Shown piece by piece: positions 1-12,310 of a stretch of DNA of 64,000 bases. Each line of letters opens with the position of its first letter. Positions within the stretch are counted from its first letter, which is position 1. The translations under genes were made by a program, and so were the position numbers. The stretch comes from Harmothoe impar (taxonomy: Eukaryota; Annelida; Polychaeta; Phyllodocida; Polynoidae): NCBI GenBank assembly GCA_947462335.1, contig OX381710.1:32479004-32543003 (forward strand), read 5' to 3'. The notes under the pieces are model-generated. The model saw nothing but the letters and a program-made list of their open reading frames with translations. It had not been told where the DNA came from and ran no database searches.

Positions 1-1216
1 TTGGGAAGTATAGCAAATGTAGGGACTCCAGAAAAAAATGAGAAATATTAAATGATCAATTCTATTTCTTTTATGATATAGAATGTGAGAGATGTAAACT
101 AAATCTTTTGGAATTTTCTTTCCATCTATCATAGAACTCAGACAATCTTCAAATAGGTGTAAATAAAATCCACCCAGTTCCTCTAGTACATTTCCTATAT
201 AATTGCTATCCAGCTTTAGAGTCCCAGTGAACCTGTGTGGGGGAGGGTGATAGGGTCTGCCAGGTGAGTGGGGTATGTGGGAGGTAGTTATATAAGGGGT
301 TTGGAGAGCATTTGAAGTACTGGCCAGGCTAGGCCATGATTGACAGGCCCTCTTAACATGATCACCCATTATACTAGTATAGAGTAAACCAATTGTCCTA
401 ATGACCCAATCATAAGTAATATGATGTTATGGTCTAGGAAGAGGTGAGAGGATCATCAGATTGCTTCCATTTTTTAACAAGATAAAAAAACATATTGGAT
501 GAGATCACAAACCGAAAAGCAACGGAAAGCATTCATAAATTCATAGGGTTTTGATATAATCTATTTTATCTCCAAAATATTTGGTAACTTCTCTTAGCTG
601 CAGTCACTTATTATAGGGATGGCTGGATAGGCCTTTCTCTTGAGTATATTTCTGTGTGCTTACCTAAAAGTAACAGATGAAATGTCACTCCCTAAGAGGG
701 GAGTTTTATAACAGTGTCTGTGAGGCACAGCTGCACCAAAATACTCTACTGCTGTGTGCACTGTGCACAGGGGCTCACCTAGCTGATTCTTGAGTCCCTA
801 GCAAATGGTGATGATACATGGGGATAGAGGATGGGGATAGAGGAAGAATGAAGTGCCCAAAACGGAAAAATGGCAGAAAGCTGAAAATCCCTCAATCCTG
901 TCATGGCAAATGGCCCCAATTCAACAGCTATTTAATGCTGTAATTTGTCATTTGAAACTGTGCAAAGTGGTTGACTCAAGTATGTGGGTGACTCAAAGAC
1001 ATGACGTCACCCTACATGCATTTCCAAGAGATGTAGGCCTGAGGGCTGTAGGCCTGAATTTCTCTGATATGTGATGTCATATATGTGATCGTCATAATTA
1101 ACAAGGAAGGGCTTGAGGGCTAAAATGTAGTGTTCTTAGTCGAATGTCGCGGGACATAAATAATCTCGTCGAGAGTGGATCCTCTTTTTTCGACTTTTTT
1201 CGGACTTTTGCTGCCC
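1..1216. other. Intergenic DNA, nothing recognised
   Basis: This AT-rich stretch shows no convincing coding region, RNA gene or repeat structure. A 73-codon open frame at 853-1074 (+) has no family resemblance or splice context and is treated as chance. Confidence 0.5.
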
Positions 1217-1538
1217 CAAAAGGCCTGAAAAGTGTCTAATAAAGTGCCTTTCCACTGTATATAAATAGGATCTCCTGCTGGAAAGGCCTAAAAAGTGTCT
1301 AAAAAGTGTCTTTTCACTGTATATAAATAGGATCTCCTGCTGGAAAGGCCTAAAAAGTGTCTAAAAAGTGCCTTTCCACTTTGTATAAATAGGATCTCCT
1401 GCTGGAAAGGCCTAAAAAGTGTCTAAATAGTGCCTTTTCACTGTGTATAAATAGGATCTCCTGCTGGAAAGGCCTAAAAAGTGTCTAAAAAGTGCCTTTA
1501 CACTGTGTATAAATAGGATCTCCTGCTGGAAAGGCCTA
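1217..1538 (+). repeat. 62-bp tandem repeat, about 5 copies, each with a TATA-like box
   Basis: Five near-identical 62-bp units follow each other. Each contains GGCCTAAAAAGTGTC, then CACTGTATATAAATAGGATC, then TCCTGCTGG. The TATATAAATAG core sits at the same place in every unit. The array stops abruptly where an AGGGGGTGTTCACTTATTAA mobile-element end begins. Confidence 0.85.
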
Positions 1539-1700
1539 AGGGGGTGTTCACTTATTAATTACAGGGGGGGTGGTGAGATTTCGCGCGGAGGGGCGAAACA
1601 TTTTTACGCCCCCCCCCCCCCTCGAGAGCGTGCATAATGTAGCGCCCCCTCGCCGAAGGCGGCGAAAAATTTTCGCCCCCCCTCGCGCCCGACGAGAGCA
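1538..1700. mobile_element. Partial AGGGAGTG-type MITE
   Basis: It begins AGGGGGTGTTCACTTATTAA, then a G-run, then GATTTCGCGCGGAGGGGC. The same order is seen at 34612 and at 59217. The opposite terminal repeat is not found here, so this copy looks truncated or rearranged. It contains C-runs and CGCCGAAGGCGGCG. Confidence 0.6.
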
Positions 1701-1741
1701 GACGAGACTTGAACGAAATCCAACATGACGGAGTGGGACAA

Positions 1742-2515
1742 TAAAAATGAATTCAAATTATATAGGAAGATTTTATTATCCCCTCAAGCTAAAAGTAGGC
1801 CTAGTCCCAATAGGAATTGAATTTATATAGGAAGATTTTATTATCCCCTCAAGCTAAAAGTAGGCCTAGTCCCAATAGGAATTGAATTTATATAGGAAGA
1901 TTTTATCATCCCCTCAAGCTAAAATGTAGGCCTAGTCCCAATAGGAATTGAATCTATATAGGAAGATTTTATCATCCCCTCAAGCTAAAAGTAGGCCTAG
2001 TCCCAATAGGAATTGAATTTATATAGGAAGATTTTATTATCCCCTCAAGCTAAAAGTAGGCCTAGTCCCAATAGGAATTGAATTTATATAGGAAGATTTT
2101 ATTATCCCCTCAAGCTAAAATGTAGGCCTAGTCCCAATAGGAATTGAATTTATATAGGAAGATTTTATTATCCCCTCAAGCTTAAAGTAGGCCTAGTCCC
2201 AATAGGAATTGAATTTATATAGGAAGATTTTATTATCCCCTCAAGCTAAAAGAAGGCCTAGTCCCAATAGGAATTGAATTTATATAGGAAGATTTTATTA
2301 TCCCCTCAAGCTAAAATGTAGGCCTAGTCCCAATAGGAATTGAATTTATATAGGAAGATTTTATTATCCCCTCAAGCTAAAAGTAGGCCTAGTCCCAATA
2401 GGAATTGAATTTATATAGGAAGATTTTATTATCCCCTCAAGCTAAAAGTAGGCCTAGTCCCAATAGGAATTGAATTTATATAGGAAGATTTTATTATCCC
2501 CTCAAGCTAAAATTA
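1742..2515. repeat. 65-bp tandem repeat, about 12 copies
   Basis: The repeated unit contains GAATTTATATAGGAAG, ATTTTATTATCCCCTCAAGC and AGTAGGCCTAGTCCCAATAG. Copies differ by single substitutions and one-base insertions (AAAGTAGG or AAATGTAGG). Single or paired copies recur at about 2880-2940 and 3270-3410, between the satellite blocks that follow. Confidence 0.9.
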
Positions 2516-3700
2516 GGCCTATGGGACAAACGGAAAGCGGAGAAGGGGATGAATGGATCAAGAGAGAACGGGATAAAGGGAGAAGGGGATGAACGGAGAA
2601 CGGCATGAACGGAGAACGGGATAAATGGAGAAAGGGATAAACAGAGAACGCTATCAACGGCGAACGCGATAAACGGCGAACGCGATAAACGGAGAACACG
2701 ATAAACAACAAACTGATAACGGGATAAACGATAAACGGGGAAAGGGATGAATGGGGAAAGGGAGAACGGGATAAACGGAGAACGGGATAAACGGAGTACC
2801 AATATAATCCGATAAAAGTAGGCCTAGTCCCAATTTTTATTTTTTTAAAAATTTTTTTTTATTTTTATTTAGTCCTCATACCATAGGAATTGAATTTATA
2901 TAGGAAGATTTTATTATCCCCTCAAGCTAAAATTAGGCCTATGGGACAAACGGAAAGCGGAGAAGGGGATGAATGGATCAAGAGAGAACGGGATAAAGGG
3001 AGAAGGGGATGAACGGAGAACGGGATGAACGGAGAACGGGATAAATGGAGAAAGGGATAAACTGAGAACGCTATCAACGGCGAACGCTATCAACGGCGAA
3101 CGCGATAAACGGAGAACGCGATAAACGACAAACGGATAACGGGATAAACGATAAACGGGGAAAGGGATAAACAGGGAAAGGGAGAACGGGATAAACGGAG
3201 AACGGGATAAACGGAGAACGGGATAAACGGAGAACGGGATAAACGGAGTACCAATATAATCAGATAAAAGTAGGCCTAGTCCCAATAGGAATTGAATTTA
3301 TATAGGAAGATTTTATTATCCCCTCAAGCTAAAAGTAGGCCTAGTCCCAATAGGAATTGAATTTATATAGGAAGATTTTATTATCCCCTCAAGCTAAAAT
3401 TAGGCCTATGGGACAAACGGAAAGCGGAGAAGGGGATGAATGGATCAAGAGAGAACGGGATAAAGGGAGAAGGGGATGAACGGAGAACGGGATGAACGGA
3501 GAACGGGATAAATGGAGAAAGGGATAAACAGAGAACGCTATCAACGGCGAACGCAATAAACGGAGAATGCGATAAACGACAAACGGATAACGGGATAAAC
3601 GATAAACGGGGAAAGGGATAAACGGGGAAAGGGAGAACGGGATAAACGGAGAACGGGATAAACGGAGAACAGGATAAACGGAGTACCAATATAATCCGAC
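2516..3700. repeat. Composite satellite of degenerate GAGAACGGGATAAACG units
   Basis: Three blocks (about 2516-2815, 2937-3265 and 3405-3700) are each built of degenerate 16-18-bp units around GAACGGGATAAACGGA. Each starts with GGGACAAACGGAAAGCGG. Copies of the 65-bp repeat separate the blocks, giving a higher-order pattern. Long open frames rich in Ser-Pro-Phe-Ile on the minus strand are by-products of this repetition. Confidence 0.85.
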
Positions 3701-4330
3701 AAAACGAAAATCGCAAATATCTTGGCTGTTTACGCTCCGATCGGCCCGATTTTCGGAAGGGTAGGAGAACTTCAAAATCGTTTTTGGGTCAAATCGTTTT
3801 GGGGCTCAAAATCGGTTTTGGGGGCAAAATCGGTTTTGGAGGCAACATCATCTGCAGCTCACGCCGCCCCCCCCCCCCCCCGGCCAACCCGACACGTCGA
3901 ACTGGAAGCGAAGCTGCAACGAAGATGGTGTCGCTGCTGACGCTCTGATCGACTCGCTTTTTCGGCCGAGACGTAAAACAGCGGTTACGCGCTGCCGGGC
4001 GCTGACGCCCACAGCCACCTGCTCGCCCCCAGCCACCTACTTTCCCACAGCCACCTGCTCACATACAGCTACCACCTGGAATTCGATTATACATGACTTC
4101 CAATATATGAAATTAGGGTAGCTTCTTCTGGCGATTACGATTCTGCTGTCAGAAATGAGAAATATCATACTGTACTCAAATTAGATAATTCATTTGACTT
4201 TCTAATGACAAAAGCGGTACGTGTGAGGCTTGTGGTGGCCTGGTATTGGCCGGGGATTGTCACAGCATAAGTAGAAGTTATAGAGGTACAAGGAAGGGCT
4301 TGAGGGCTTAAATGTAGTCGAGAGTGGAAG
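3701..4330. other. GC-rich intergenic stretch with short repeats
   Basis: It holds short repeats of TCAAAATCGGTTTTGG type (3770-3840), a long C-run (3866-3881) and repeated CCCACAGCCACCTGCTC motifs (about 4010-4070). I see no supportable gene. Confidence 0.5.
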
Positions 4331-4492
4331 AATTGATACATTTTAGTAGCGGCAGCAAATTGATACATTTTAGTAGCGGCTGCAAATTGATACATCTTAG
4401 TAGCGGCTGCAAATTGATACATTTTAGTAGCGGCTGCAAATTGATACATCTTAGTAGCGGTCAAATTGATACATTTTAGTAGCGGCGCAAAG
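4331..4492. repeat. 27-bp tandem repeat, 6 copies
   Basis: Six copies of a unit containing ATTGATACATTTTAGTAGCG followed by GCTGCAA. The copies vary at a T/C in ATTTTAG versus ATCTTAG. The minus-strand open frame repeating Lys-Met-Tyr-Gln-Phe is produced by this array. Confidence 0.9.
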
Positions 4493-5498
4493 TCATGTGA
4501 CCTCAGTCCTGACTTCTGATTGGTCAAAAGCAAATCACGCAGGAGACGACGTCTTTGTGGCGGCAGGCGGCAAGGAAATAAAGAAGATAAATAAATTTAC
4601 GATTCAACCTTGCAAAGGCGAAATACTCGCCAATACTAACAAATATGTATACAGGATTTGTTTAAGTTGTGTATTTCACAATACACAACTTAAACTGATC
4701 CTGTATTTATTTTAGACGATTTTGGCAGCACTGTCTGTCCGATCCATCAAGGTATGAAGCCTCAACCAAATTTTCTGGGGGGTATGGGCCTAATTTATCT
4801 ATTGTACGTGTAAATATGGGATGTTTTGTAGTGCTTAGGCTTTGTTTCAAGCTAAAATATGGTATTTCAACCCCCAAACGAACGCAATGGAAAAAAGTGT
4901 CATCGTCTCAATCCTAATGTGGGTCAACGATCAGCTGATCGCAAGCCGAGCGGCGACATTTCTATTTCGCCGATCCATCATGTTAGAAAGCCTCAACCAA
5001 ATTTTCTGGGGGGTTTAGGCCTAATTCATCTATTGTACGTCCAAATATAGGATCTTTTCTCTTCCATGCGCTATGTTTCTTTCAATATAACTCCATTTTT
5101 AAGCCAAAAACCACCACATTATTTTTCGGGGAACGTGAAGAAACCACTCGCGGCCTGCCACTGTCAAGCGCAAGCCGGGCGGCCACATTTTTATCGTCTA
5201 AATTTTTCGCCGATCCATCGTGTTAGAAACCCTCAACCAAATTTTCTGGGGGGTTAAGGCCTAATTCATCTATCGTACGTGTAAAAATGGGATGTTTTGT
5301 AGAGCTTAGGCTTGGTTTCAAGCAAAAATATGGTATTTTAACCCCTAAACGGAGTCAATGAAAAAAAAACCGGAACTAGTGCAGTTTGAGGGTCCATAAA
5401 TATGGCGGGAGATGACGTTGTCACGTGACACCAGTCCTGACTTCTGATTGGTCGAGAGCTGAATCACGCCAGAGCCGCCGTCTTTGGCGGCAGGCGGC
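4478..5498. repeat. Diverged repeats around CTGACTTCTGATTGGTC and CTCAACCAAATTTTCTGG
   Basis: A block with GTGAC..CAGTCCTGACTTCTGATTGGTC and a GGCGGCAGGCGGCAAG tail occurs at 4493-4575 and again at 5420-5500. Between them a segment with CCTCAACCAAATTTTCTGG and GGCCTAATTCATCTAT occurs three times (about 4741, 4973 and 5212). This is a duplicated repeat cluster without coding support. Confidence 0.75.
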
Positions 5499-5508
5499 AA
5501 GCAAACTG

Positions 5509-5860
5509 ACATCGATTCGAATCGATAAATATGCTCTAAATGACCTAAATAATCATCATTTCAACCCCCCAGCACATGTTTTCGGCCTAGAATTCGAAAA
5601 TAAAGAGAATGGCGCTGGTCTTAACCCTGAAAACGAAGTAGATCCTGAGATATAAGTAAAAAATGTAGAAAGACCGAACGAAATCCAACATGGCGGGCGT
5701 CAACTCGCATCGATTAGAATCGATAAATTTGCTCTAAATGGCCTAAATAATCATCTTTTCAACCCCCCAGCACTTGTTTTCGGCCTAAAATTCGAAAATA
5801 AAGACAATGGGACAGGTCGCAACCCTGAAAACGAAGTAGATCCGGAGATATCGACTCGTC
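5509..5860. repeat. Two tandem copies of a ~195-bp unit
   Basis: Both copies start near ATCGAT..GAATCGATAAAT, continue with CAACCCCCCAGCAC and TTTTCGGCCTA, and end with CCTGAAAACGAAGTAGATCC. The copies begin at about 5511 and 5708. Confidence 0.8.
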
Positions 5861-6784
5861 GGCACGCCGAAAATTGTCAAAAAAACAACAATTTGTGAAT
5901 TACAAAACAATGAAGTACGATGAAATAAGCGTATGTGATGTACCATTGAAAGGGCAATACTGATAAAACAGGTGTTGAGGAAAGTAATGGCACTTTACAT
6001 TATTAGAATACTAATATAGGAAGGTAGATATAAGGATGGAAACAACCTGTACATTTGTCAGAAAAGTGAGCTGATCCATTTTATTTAGGTCAAGTACAGT
6101 ATTTACATGATTTACAATAATCTAAAGCATTTTATTGTATCAAGTACAGATGGAAAGTTGGGAAACTGGCTTCTGCATCATATTATACCAAAACCTAAGT
6201 GATTCACTTAAAATTAAAGAAAATGGAGAACAATAACAGTTAGGAAAAAGTGTGAAATATTAATCTCGGCGAGATCATGAAGTCTGTGGTAGCTTTCAGA
6301 GCTTGAAATCGTGGAATTATATCTCTCCTCGATAATATGTGATGCCACAATTTAGCCCATTTAATTAAAACACTTCAAGTGTGATGAAATTTGTGAATTA
6401 GGGCTAATCTATAGGACTATCGTATACAATAGATAAACTAGAGGAATTGATAGTTTATGTCCAGTGGGTCTGCCATTTAAAATTTTGCGGGTTGAGGTTA
6501 GACTCACTGATAAGACATACACTATGGGTACAAATAGGGAACAAACAGGGAACAGGCTTGTAACAGTCTTATCAGTGCTTGTTCCTGTAACCAAAACACA
6601 TCCCTCCCCATCCCTATACAAGTGTGATGGTTGGGGGGGGGGGGGGGTGTTGGCTGACTTGTAATGAAAGACATAGAGTGATTGAGATAACAAGAGACTC
6701 GGGGTTCATGAGAGGCTCTTATATGAGAGAGAGGATGGTGAGAGAGAAGAGTGGGTGGGAGGGAGGAGAGACATAGGGGTAAAC
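5861..6784. other. Intergenic DNA, nothing recognised
   Basis: No coding region, RNA gene or terminal-repeat element could be supported. A G-run lies at about 6632-6647. Confidence 0.45.
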
Positions 6785-6872
6785 TTGTAGCCAAAGCTGT
6801 GGTAAAAGCTGTGGCAAAAACTGTGGCAGAAGCTGTGGTGATAACTGCGGCAGAAGCTGCAGCTGAACTGGG
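6785..6872. repeat. 12-bp tandem repeat GCTGTGGCAAAA, about 7 copies
   Basis: Degenerate copies of GCTGTGG(C/T)(A)AAA/GAA follow one another, with GCTGCGGCAGAA variants at the right end. Confidence 0.75.
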
Positions 6873-7092
6873 GGCAGGATGTCTGTTTGTTTTACATTTC
6901 ATCCCTTGCCATGGATAACTTGTCTCAACCTGGTCTCACAATTAAACGCACTTCTCTTGCATCCTGCCTGCAGCATTTTGAATAGCATACCCAAATTGTT
7001 CGTCAAGTTTATAACAACATATCGGGAACTGACAAAACACTACCTTTTAATAGGCCTACACCACTCAACTTATAGGTAGCATGATGCAGGTA

Positions 7093-7596
7093 GGAATGTC
7101 ATTGATGTTCCAATTTTGTCAATTCCGATTATCACAATTTTTTGTCTCGATTTTCCGATTTTTGCCGATTTCAAAATGTTGTATGTCAAACCTTTAAATC
7201 AGGCTAATAAACTAAATTCTATTGCATGTGAATCAGAAGCATGACTTGCTATACGATAAATGTGTCCTGTTCGATCCAAGGAGCCACACATGTCTGGTCA
7301 CGGATTGATGTTATTTTCAAGGATTAATTCTTAGCATGTTTAAAATGAATGATAGCCTGTATTCTCTTAAATATCATTGCTGTCACACTCGTTTCTCAAA
7401 CTCAAAGCCTGAATACGGGCTCAACCTTCTCTTTTGAGTGATATCTTTCGTTCTAATTGAAATATTTACGAAATTCGTCTAGAATATTCTCAGCTTCTCA
7501 GGGTTCAAAATGTATCAATATAAAGCTTTTGTCAATCCGATAATCGGAATTCAGGAAATGTCGGTATTTCGATTTGGCAGTTATCAATGATACCCC
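7093..7596. mobile_element. MITE, GG(G/A)ATGTCATTG family, TA target duplication
   Basis: The left end GGAATGTCATTGATGTTCC and right end CAATGATACCCC are flanked by TA at 7091-7092 and 7597-7598. Internal CCGATTATCAC on the left and GATAATCGGAAT on the right extend the inverted symmetry. A better preserved member lies at 57948-58372. TA duplication suggests a Tc1/mariner-type mobilising enzyme, which is inference. Confidence 0.75.
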
Positions 7597-7599
7597 TAG

Positions 7600-9183
7600 A
7601 TGCAGGTAGGTGCCTCAAGAAAGTCTCACAGAGTAAGGCCAGTTGCGCAAAAATAAAGGGTATGTATACTTCAAAAAATCTTATACAATGACTTTTTTTG
7701 AGGGGGGAGGGGGGCTTACTTGGGCACTCATTCAACTTTTTTTGCCAAAGCATCCTATCCTAAGACATAACATGTGAATCAGCAATTTATATAGTCAATA
7801 TCACACACAATACACCCTGGTTCCCTTATCATCATCATTCCGGACATACTGATGTTTACCAGTTTCTGATCACCTGGTGCCAACCAAAATCTTAAAAGCA
7901 AGTGGGCAACATTTTGAACACGGTTGTTTCACTAGAATTAAGGACCCATGTCACAAAGTCGGTCTCTTGGAACCTTTATCCTATTGACAATTTATCCAAA
8001 AGGTTATCAGGTCGCTTTAATCATTGCCCAGGTCGAAAATTCGCATTGAAAATTGTTGTTTTCCATTTTTCAATATGAAATGTTTATCCCATTTCTTTCA
8101 TTTTCCTGGCTGCCTTGATAGGCAGGCCATCTGAACTGAGGGAAAATTTGGTCACAGGGCGGCTCCTTCTGACTCACAGGAACCCTGAGGCAATAAAGTG
8201 TGACAAGGGGTGGGTTTTGAGAATGAACCAAAATAGCGTGACTTAATTTATGGATGGTCCCACAGTATTTAAACTGTATTGACCACAAGGCTAGACACTG
8301 GGTCCTGACCCCTTTAAGGGCTCTGGATGGTGTAACGTATGTCTCCATGTCATGGCCCTAGATCACTAAATTCGACACGGCGAAATGGACCATTTTTGGC
8401 TTAGTGACATGGGACATGATAAATAAATAGATAGTGAGATGGGACATTTCTTAAGGTCGACATGGCGACATGGCCATTTCTTAAGATCGACATGGCGACG
8501 TGAGCATTTCTTAAACCCGCAGGTCTCGGTACCCCTCCACCGACAGTCAGGACAGGTACTCAGCCCTATTTATAGGAGAGCTGGGGCTTTAAAGGGCCAG
8601 CTAACTTAACCTAAATCGTAAAATTCTCTGGCAGGGTTGTTGAGTTTATATAACAATCCAGTTATATTTAGAATCCCCCAAACAGAATCCCCCACATGCA
8701 AGTATATCCTAGCCCTGTGAGCCTGTATTCCCCAGCACCAGTATCCCATGTATGAAGGCTCAGGCAACCAACAAATAGTTTACTTGTTGCTCCTTTCCAG
8801 CAGTCCTCTGGTCTAGACAAGTTGCACTGGTGTGACCAGCAGTTGCACTCTGCCAGTGGTATAGTATTGAGTACTAGTGATACCAACCAGTGTACTGACT
8901 GCCACCAGTGTGCCTACAGAAAACGGTATACTCCCCCTTGAATAGGCCACATGCTATTATTTTGGGTAAAAAAAGAACATCTATATACAATGATATCATT
9001 GCACAATGTGTATACCTAGAAGCCAATATTTAATCATCAAATCTAAGAGGGTGCTATAGTTTTATCATTCTTTTATAGACTATTTAATTCCAAGCAAAGC
9101 CTGATTCATGGTCCCCTTACTGAAGTCACCTGGCCAGGACAGCATGATCACCTGGTCCCACTGCTCACTTCACCCTTCACCCA
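7600..9183. other. Intergenic DNA with a short dispersed motif
   Basis: Most of this stretch shows nothing recognisable. At 8380-8515 there are degenerate copies of GACATGGCGACATG with CATTTCTTAA, a motif that returns near 9920, 12950, 44280 and 61930. Confidence 0.5.
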
Positions 9184-9185
9184 TA

Positions 9186-9680
9186 CACTGTAAAAAATGT
9201 GTATGAAATTTAAACACTTTCACCCGAACATATTGATGGCAAAATTTAATTTTTTTTCTGTAAACATGTGCAGGAATATGGCCGCCAGTGATGGGTGAGC
9301 TGCAACAGTGAAAAATTGTGTGCGAGGGCAGTTTGGCTAGCCCAATAGTATTATTCTCCTACTCCTTTTACAGGCTCTTGCCCATATACAGGCTCTTCTT
9401 AGTCAAATACAGTACCTATAATGTTGATTAACATCCATGGTAATCTAGATAATGTCAACAATAATGAGTAGATAGTGCTGTTCAGAATATTCCAGTGAGC
9501 CAGCCAAACTGGCCTTGCCCACTATTGGTTCACTTTTGTAGGCCCACCCATCACCAGTGGCCATATCCCTGTACCTGCTGACAGAAGAAAGTGTGTAGAT
9601 GCTGAGATTCAGTGAAAATGTTAAACTTTAATGTGTTTGGATAAATTTATGTGTTTAAATTAGAAACACTTTTTACAGTG
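9186..9680. mobile_element. MITE with CACTGTAAAA...TTTTACAGTG ends
   Basis: The terminal sequences CACTGTAAAAAATGTGT and its counterpart ending ACACTTTTTACAGTG are inverted, and TA flanks both ends (9184-9185 and 9681-9682). Subterminal GAAATTTAAACAC and GTGTTTAAATT are also inverted. The 495-bp interior has no coding frame. Confidence 0.8.
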
Positions 9681-9916
9681 TATGTCTGAAGGCTGTAAGC
9701 ACACTCAGTCTACTTGCAGGCCTTTGGTGGGCATGGGGACTTGTTTACACCCACATCTGAAGGGTCACTTGGTTTTGGGGTCAAAATCACCTGGGTCACA
9801 TACTTTTGCCCTCTGGTGTAAAACTTGTAAAGTAAAAATCGATCTGGAATTTGAGTAGCACAGTTTAGTGGCAGAGTTATGAACTACATGCTCTACTCCT
9901 AGAGGTCTAACCCTTT

Positions 9917-10045
9917 AAAATCGACATGGGACATGGGGACCCCCTTATCAAGGGTATCAAGGGAGCAATATTATATTTTGTGCCAAAATGCACCAGAACA
10001 CACTATTTTACATCCAGACCTTCAACATTTTCTTGTGGGCAGGGG
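9917..10045. repeat. Relics of two dispersed repeats
   Basis: At 9917-9945 there is AATCGACATGGGACATGG, as near 61990. At 9980-10045 there is CCAAAATGCACCAGAA.CACACTATTTTACATCC, a relic of the repeat seen several times at 57068-57480 and at 60660. A G-rich low-complexity run follows (10038-10080). Confidence 0.6.
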
Positions 10046-10080
10046 GTGGGGGTGGGGGGGGGGGTGGGGGGTAGGGGGGA

Positions 10081-10549
10081 TTAAGGGCATATCCCTTGCT
10101 GCGTGTTGTGTCCACGAGAGTACATCTTCCAATACGTGTCTTGGCTACAACCAGTCCTGCATTGGCTCCATAGATATGCCCACCCCTGATTAGGCCTACT
10201 ATTTCCTATGTTAGAACACCTTACCTTGTGTGATGTCTTAAATAAACTATTATACTATAGATCCACGCATCAAGAAAGAATGACTTTTCGGAAAAGCTAT
10301 TGATAAAGTTTTTGACTTTTGTCACTGTGACCTACAAATTCATGATATAATCTCAGAATCATGCATTCTGGACCATTCTAATGTACACTGTTTGAAAGAT
10401 AATTTTCCTGTGAGTCTCCTGATACAAGACTTTTGCAAACTTATCCATTACAAACAATGTTGGGAGGATTCTGCTCAAACCAACGTTAACATAACTTTAT
10501 TTTGAAAAGTCACCCTTTCTTGCTGCATTGGTAATAGCGTCATGATAGT
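10081..10549. other. Intergenic DNA, nothing recognised
   Basis: No gene or repeat structure could be supported here. Confidence 0.4.
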
Positions 10550-12310
10550 CCTACGGCCATCTAGCTGATCTGATGAAACATCTAGCCCTACCGGTAGGCC
10601 AACCGCGGGGCGGCAAACACTTCCGCGTTTATTTTCTACACGGACGGCGTCTGTGACGGTACGTCACGTAATGCACCGGTTAACGTCAAGATGCCCAGGC
10701 CTACTGAATTGTCATATCACGCCGTGTGATTCAATAGATGCTTGCTTAAAACGTTCACAATCCACTAAATACCGCCGCGGAATCGGCAACAATGTTGACA
10801 TACATAAACAGCCCCGATACGTAGCTATGCCTGCATCCCTCTCTTTCTACGATCACTGTCCAACACAAGGATTACCTACCCACAATGTTTTGTTGTAACC
10901 TGCCGCTCCTCTTCGGCTTATTTGCCTTGTAATACACAAACTGCATCGCCAGGCATCTAATACACATTCTTGACGGCCATATTAAGTAGTTTGGGTTCGC
11001 AGGTGCGCGTTTGAGATAGGAATATTAATGAAATTATCGCGCTCTCACAATGCCATTTGGCGGGCATGCGGTGCAACCCGTAACAAGTATTAGGAGGCAC
11101 AACACTGAATCCATCCAGCAAGGTCACGCTACCTAAATGCTGCAACGAGCGCATCAATGTTTATATCCAAACTCAACTTCACTGTGCAAATGCAAGATCG
11201 GCTGAGATCTCGAGCTAGACTGACAGTGTGTTGATGTTGGTCATTATTGATGTAGATAGAGTGCCGAGACAAGAGCTCACATGTGTTAGTGGACTCCGTG
11301 CCCGGACCCTACCATTCCAAAACACAAACAACCTGTGTCTGCCATAACATAGGTTTGCTACTGTTTGGTACATCGACCCAGGTTTCCCAAGTTATCATAG
11401 CTAAATCTACACTAATGCATTTAATATGAAGATCGTATATGCTAATATGTGTCGGAGTCACAAATATGGGGCTAATGTGGTTGCAAGTTGATGCTTACCT
11501 GTCAAATGTATGCGAGTGCTATATATCCATGTTTGCCAGCATGCACTCATTCAGGTGATGACTGGCAGCGGACGCCGCATGGTCCAGTGTGCCCTGCACC
11601 CAATCGATGCACGCGGTCGTTACTAATTCAACTTAGTCTAACTACTCCAAATTTCCTTCAGGTATGTAAAACTATCCGAGTGCTTCCAATATACACCGTC
11701 AGATCCACTCTATATCGACCGAAGTCCGAGCCTATCCGAGAACATCTACGGCATGTGCTACGCGGATATGAGTGGTCGCCATCTTGACTTGACAGAAAGC
11801 TTTGAAGTAGGGCATTATGGGAAGTTGTAGCCTGCCTCCTCCCCCAGCCACGTGGCTCGGTGACGATCGACGAATATGCACAAAATCTCGCATAGTAATT
11901 AGTTGTACTGGTTTAAACCTTAACCTTTATTCATAACACCTTCAGTTTTCGGTAGAAGTGCGATCGACAGATGCGAATAAGCGCTGTATCCGTGGTAAAG
12001 CAGGGGTGGAGTAAAGAATGGGGTCTGTGTATGGACAGGTTCGCGGCGTGGTGGGCGTGCTGTCAAACATGGCTTCCCGAGTGGTGTGTCACTACGGTCT
12101 AGACGTAACACATGGTGATCAATTAAGAGAGGGATATATTTCTTAATATGCAAAATGATTCAGTGCTGCATATGATGACCGTTAAGGGAAACAGTGTAGG
12201 CCTATTGTTTAAACGCTGTAGACGCAGGAGCTCCCGCTTTGCCGCCATATGAATCCGTCACATGACGTTGTCTAATGTTATCCGGTCAGACGCTGGCATT
12301 GTCTCGGGCA
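10550..12310. promoter_or_regulatory. CpG-containing promoter-like region
   Basis: CpG dinucleotides are clearly more frequent here than in the surrounding AT-rich DNA (for example near 10600-10800, 11560-11790 and 12040-12310). The densest regulatory signature is the YY1 plus ZNF143-type pair at 11777-11832. I could not identify a first exon with confidence, so the gene served, if any, is unknown and may lie outside the visible coding signals. Confidence 0.35.
11777..11832. promoter_or_regulatory. YY1-type site plus ZNF143/SBS-type site
   Basis: CGCCATCTTG at 11777-11786 is the reverse complement of the YY1 consensus CAAGATGGCG. At 11811-11832, GGCATTATGGGAAGTTGTAG reads on the minus strand as CTACAACTTCCCATAATGCC, a close match to the ZNF143/STAF consensus ACTACAA.TCCCA..ATGC. 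In animal genomes this pair is typical of promoters close to transcription starts, often bidirectional ones. Confidence 0.5.

Noticed and set aside
2494..3775. Long minus-strand frames rich in Ser-Arg-Ser-Pro-Phe-Ile-Pro-Phe
   Set aside because: They are produced by the 16-18-bp satellite unit and recur identically in each block. There is no promoter or domain.
4165..4533. Minus-strand 122-codon frame with repeated KMYQFAAAT
   Set aside because: It is a translation of the 27-bp tandem repeat.
6409..6902. Overlapping frames on both strands near 6.5-6.9 kb
   Set aside because: They depend on G-runs and a 12-bp repeat; no motif or splice context is present.
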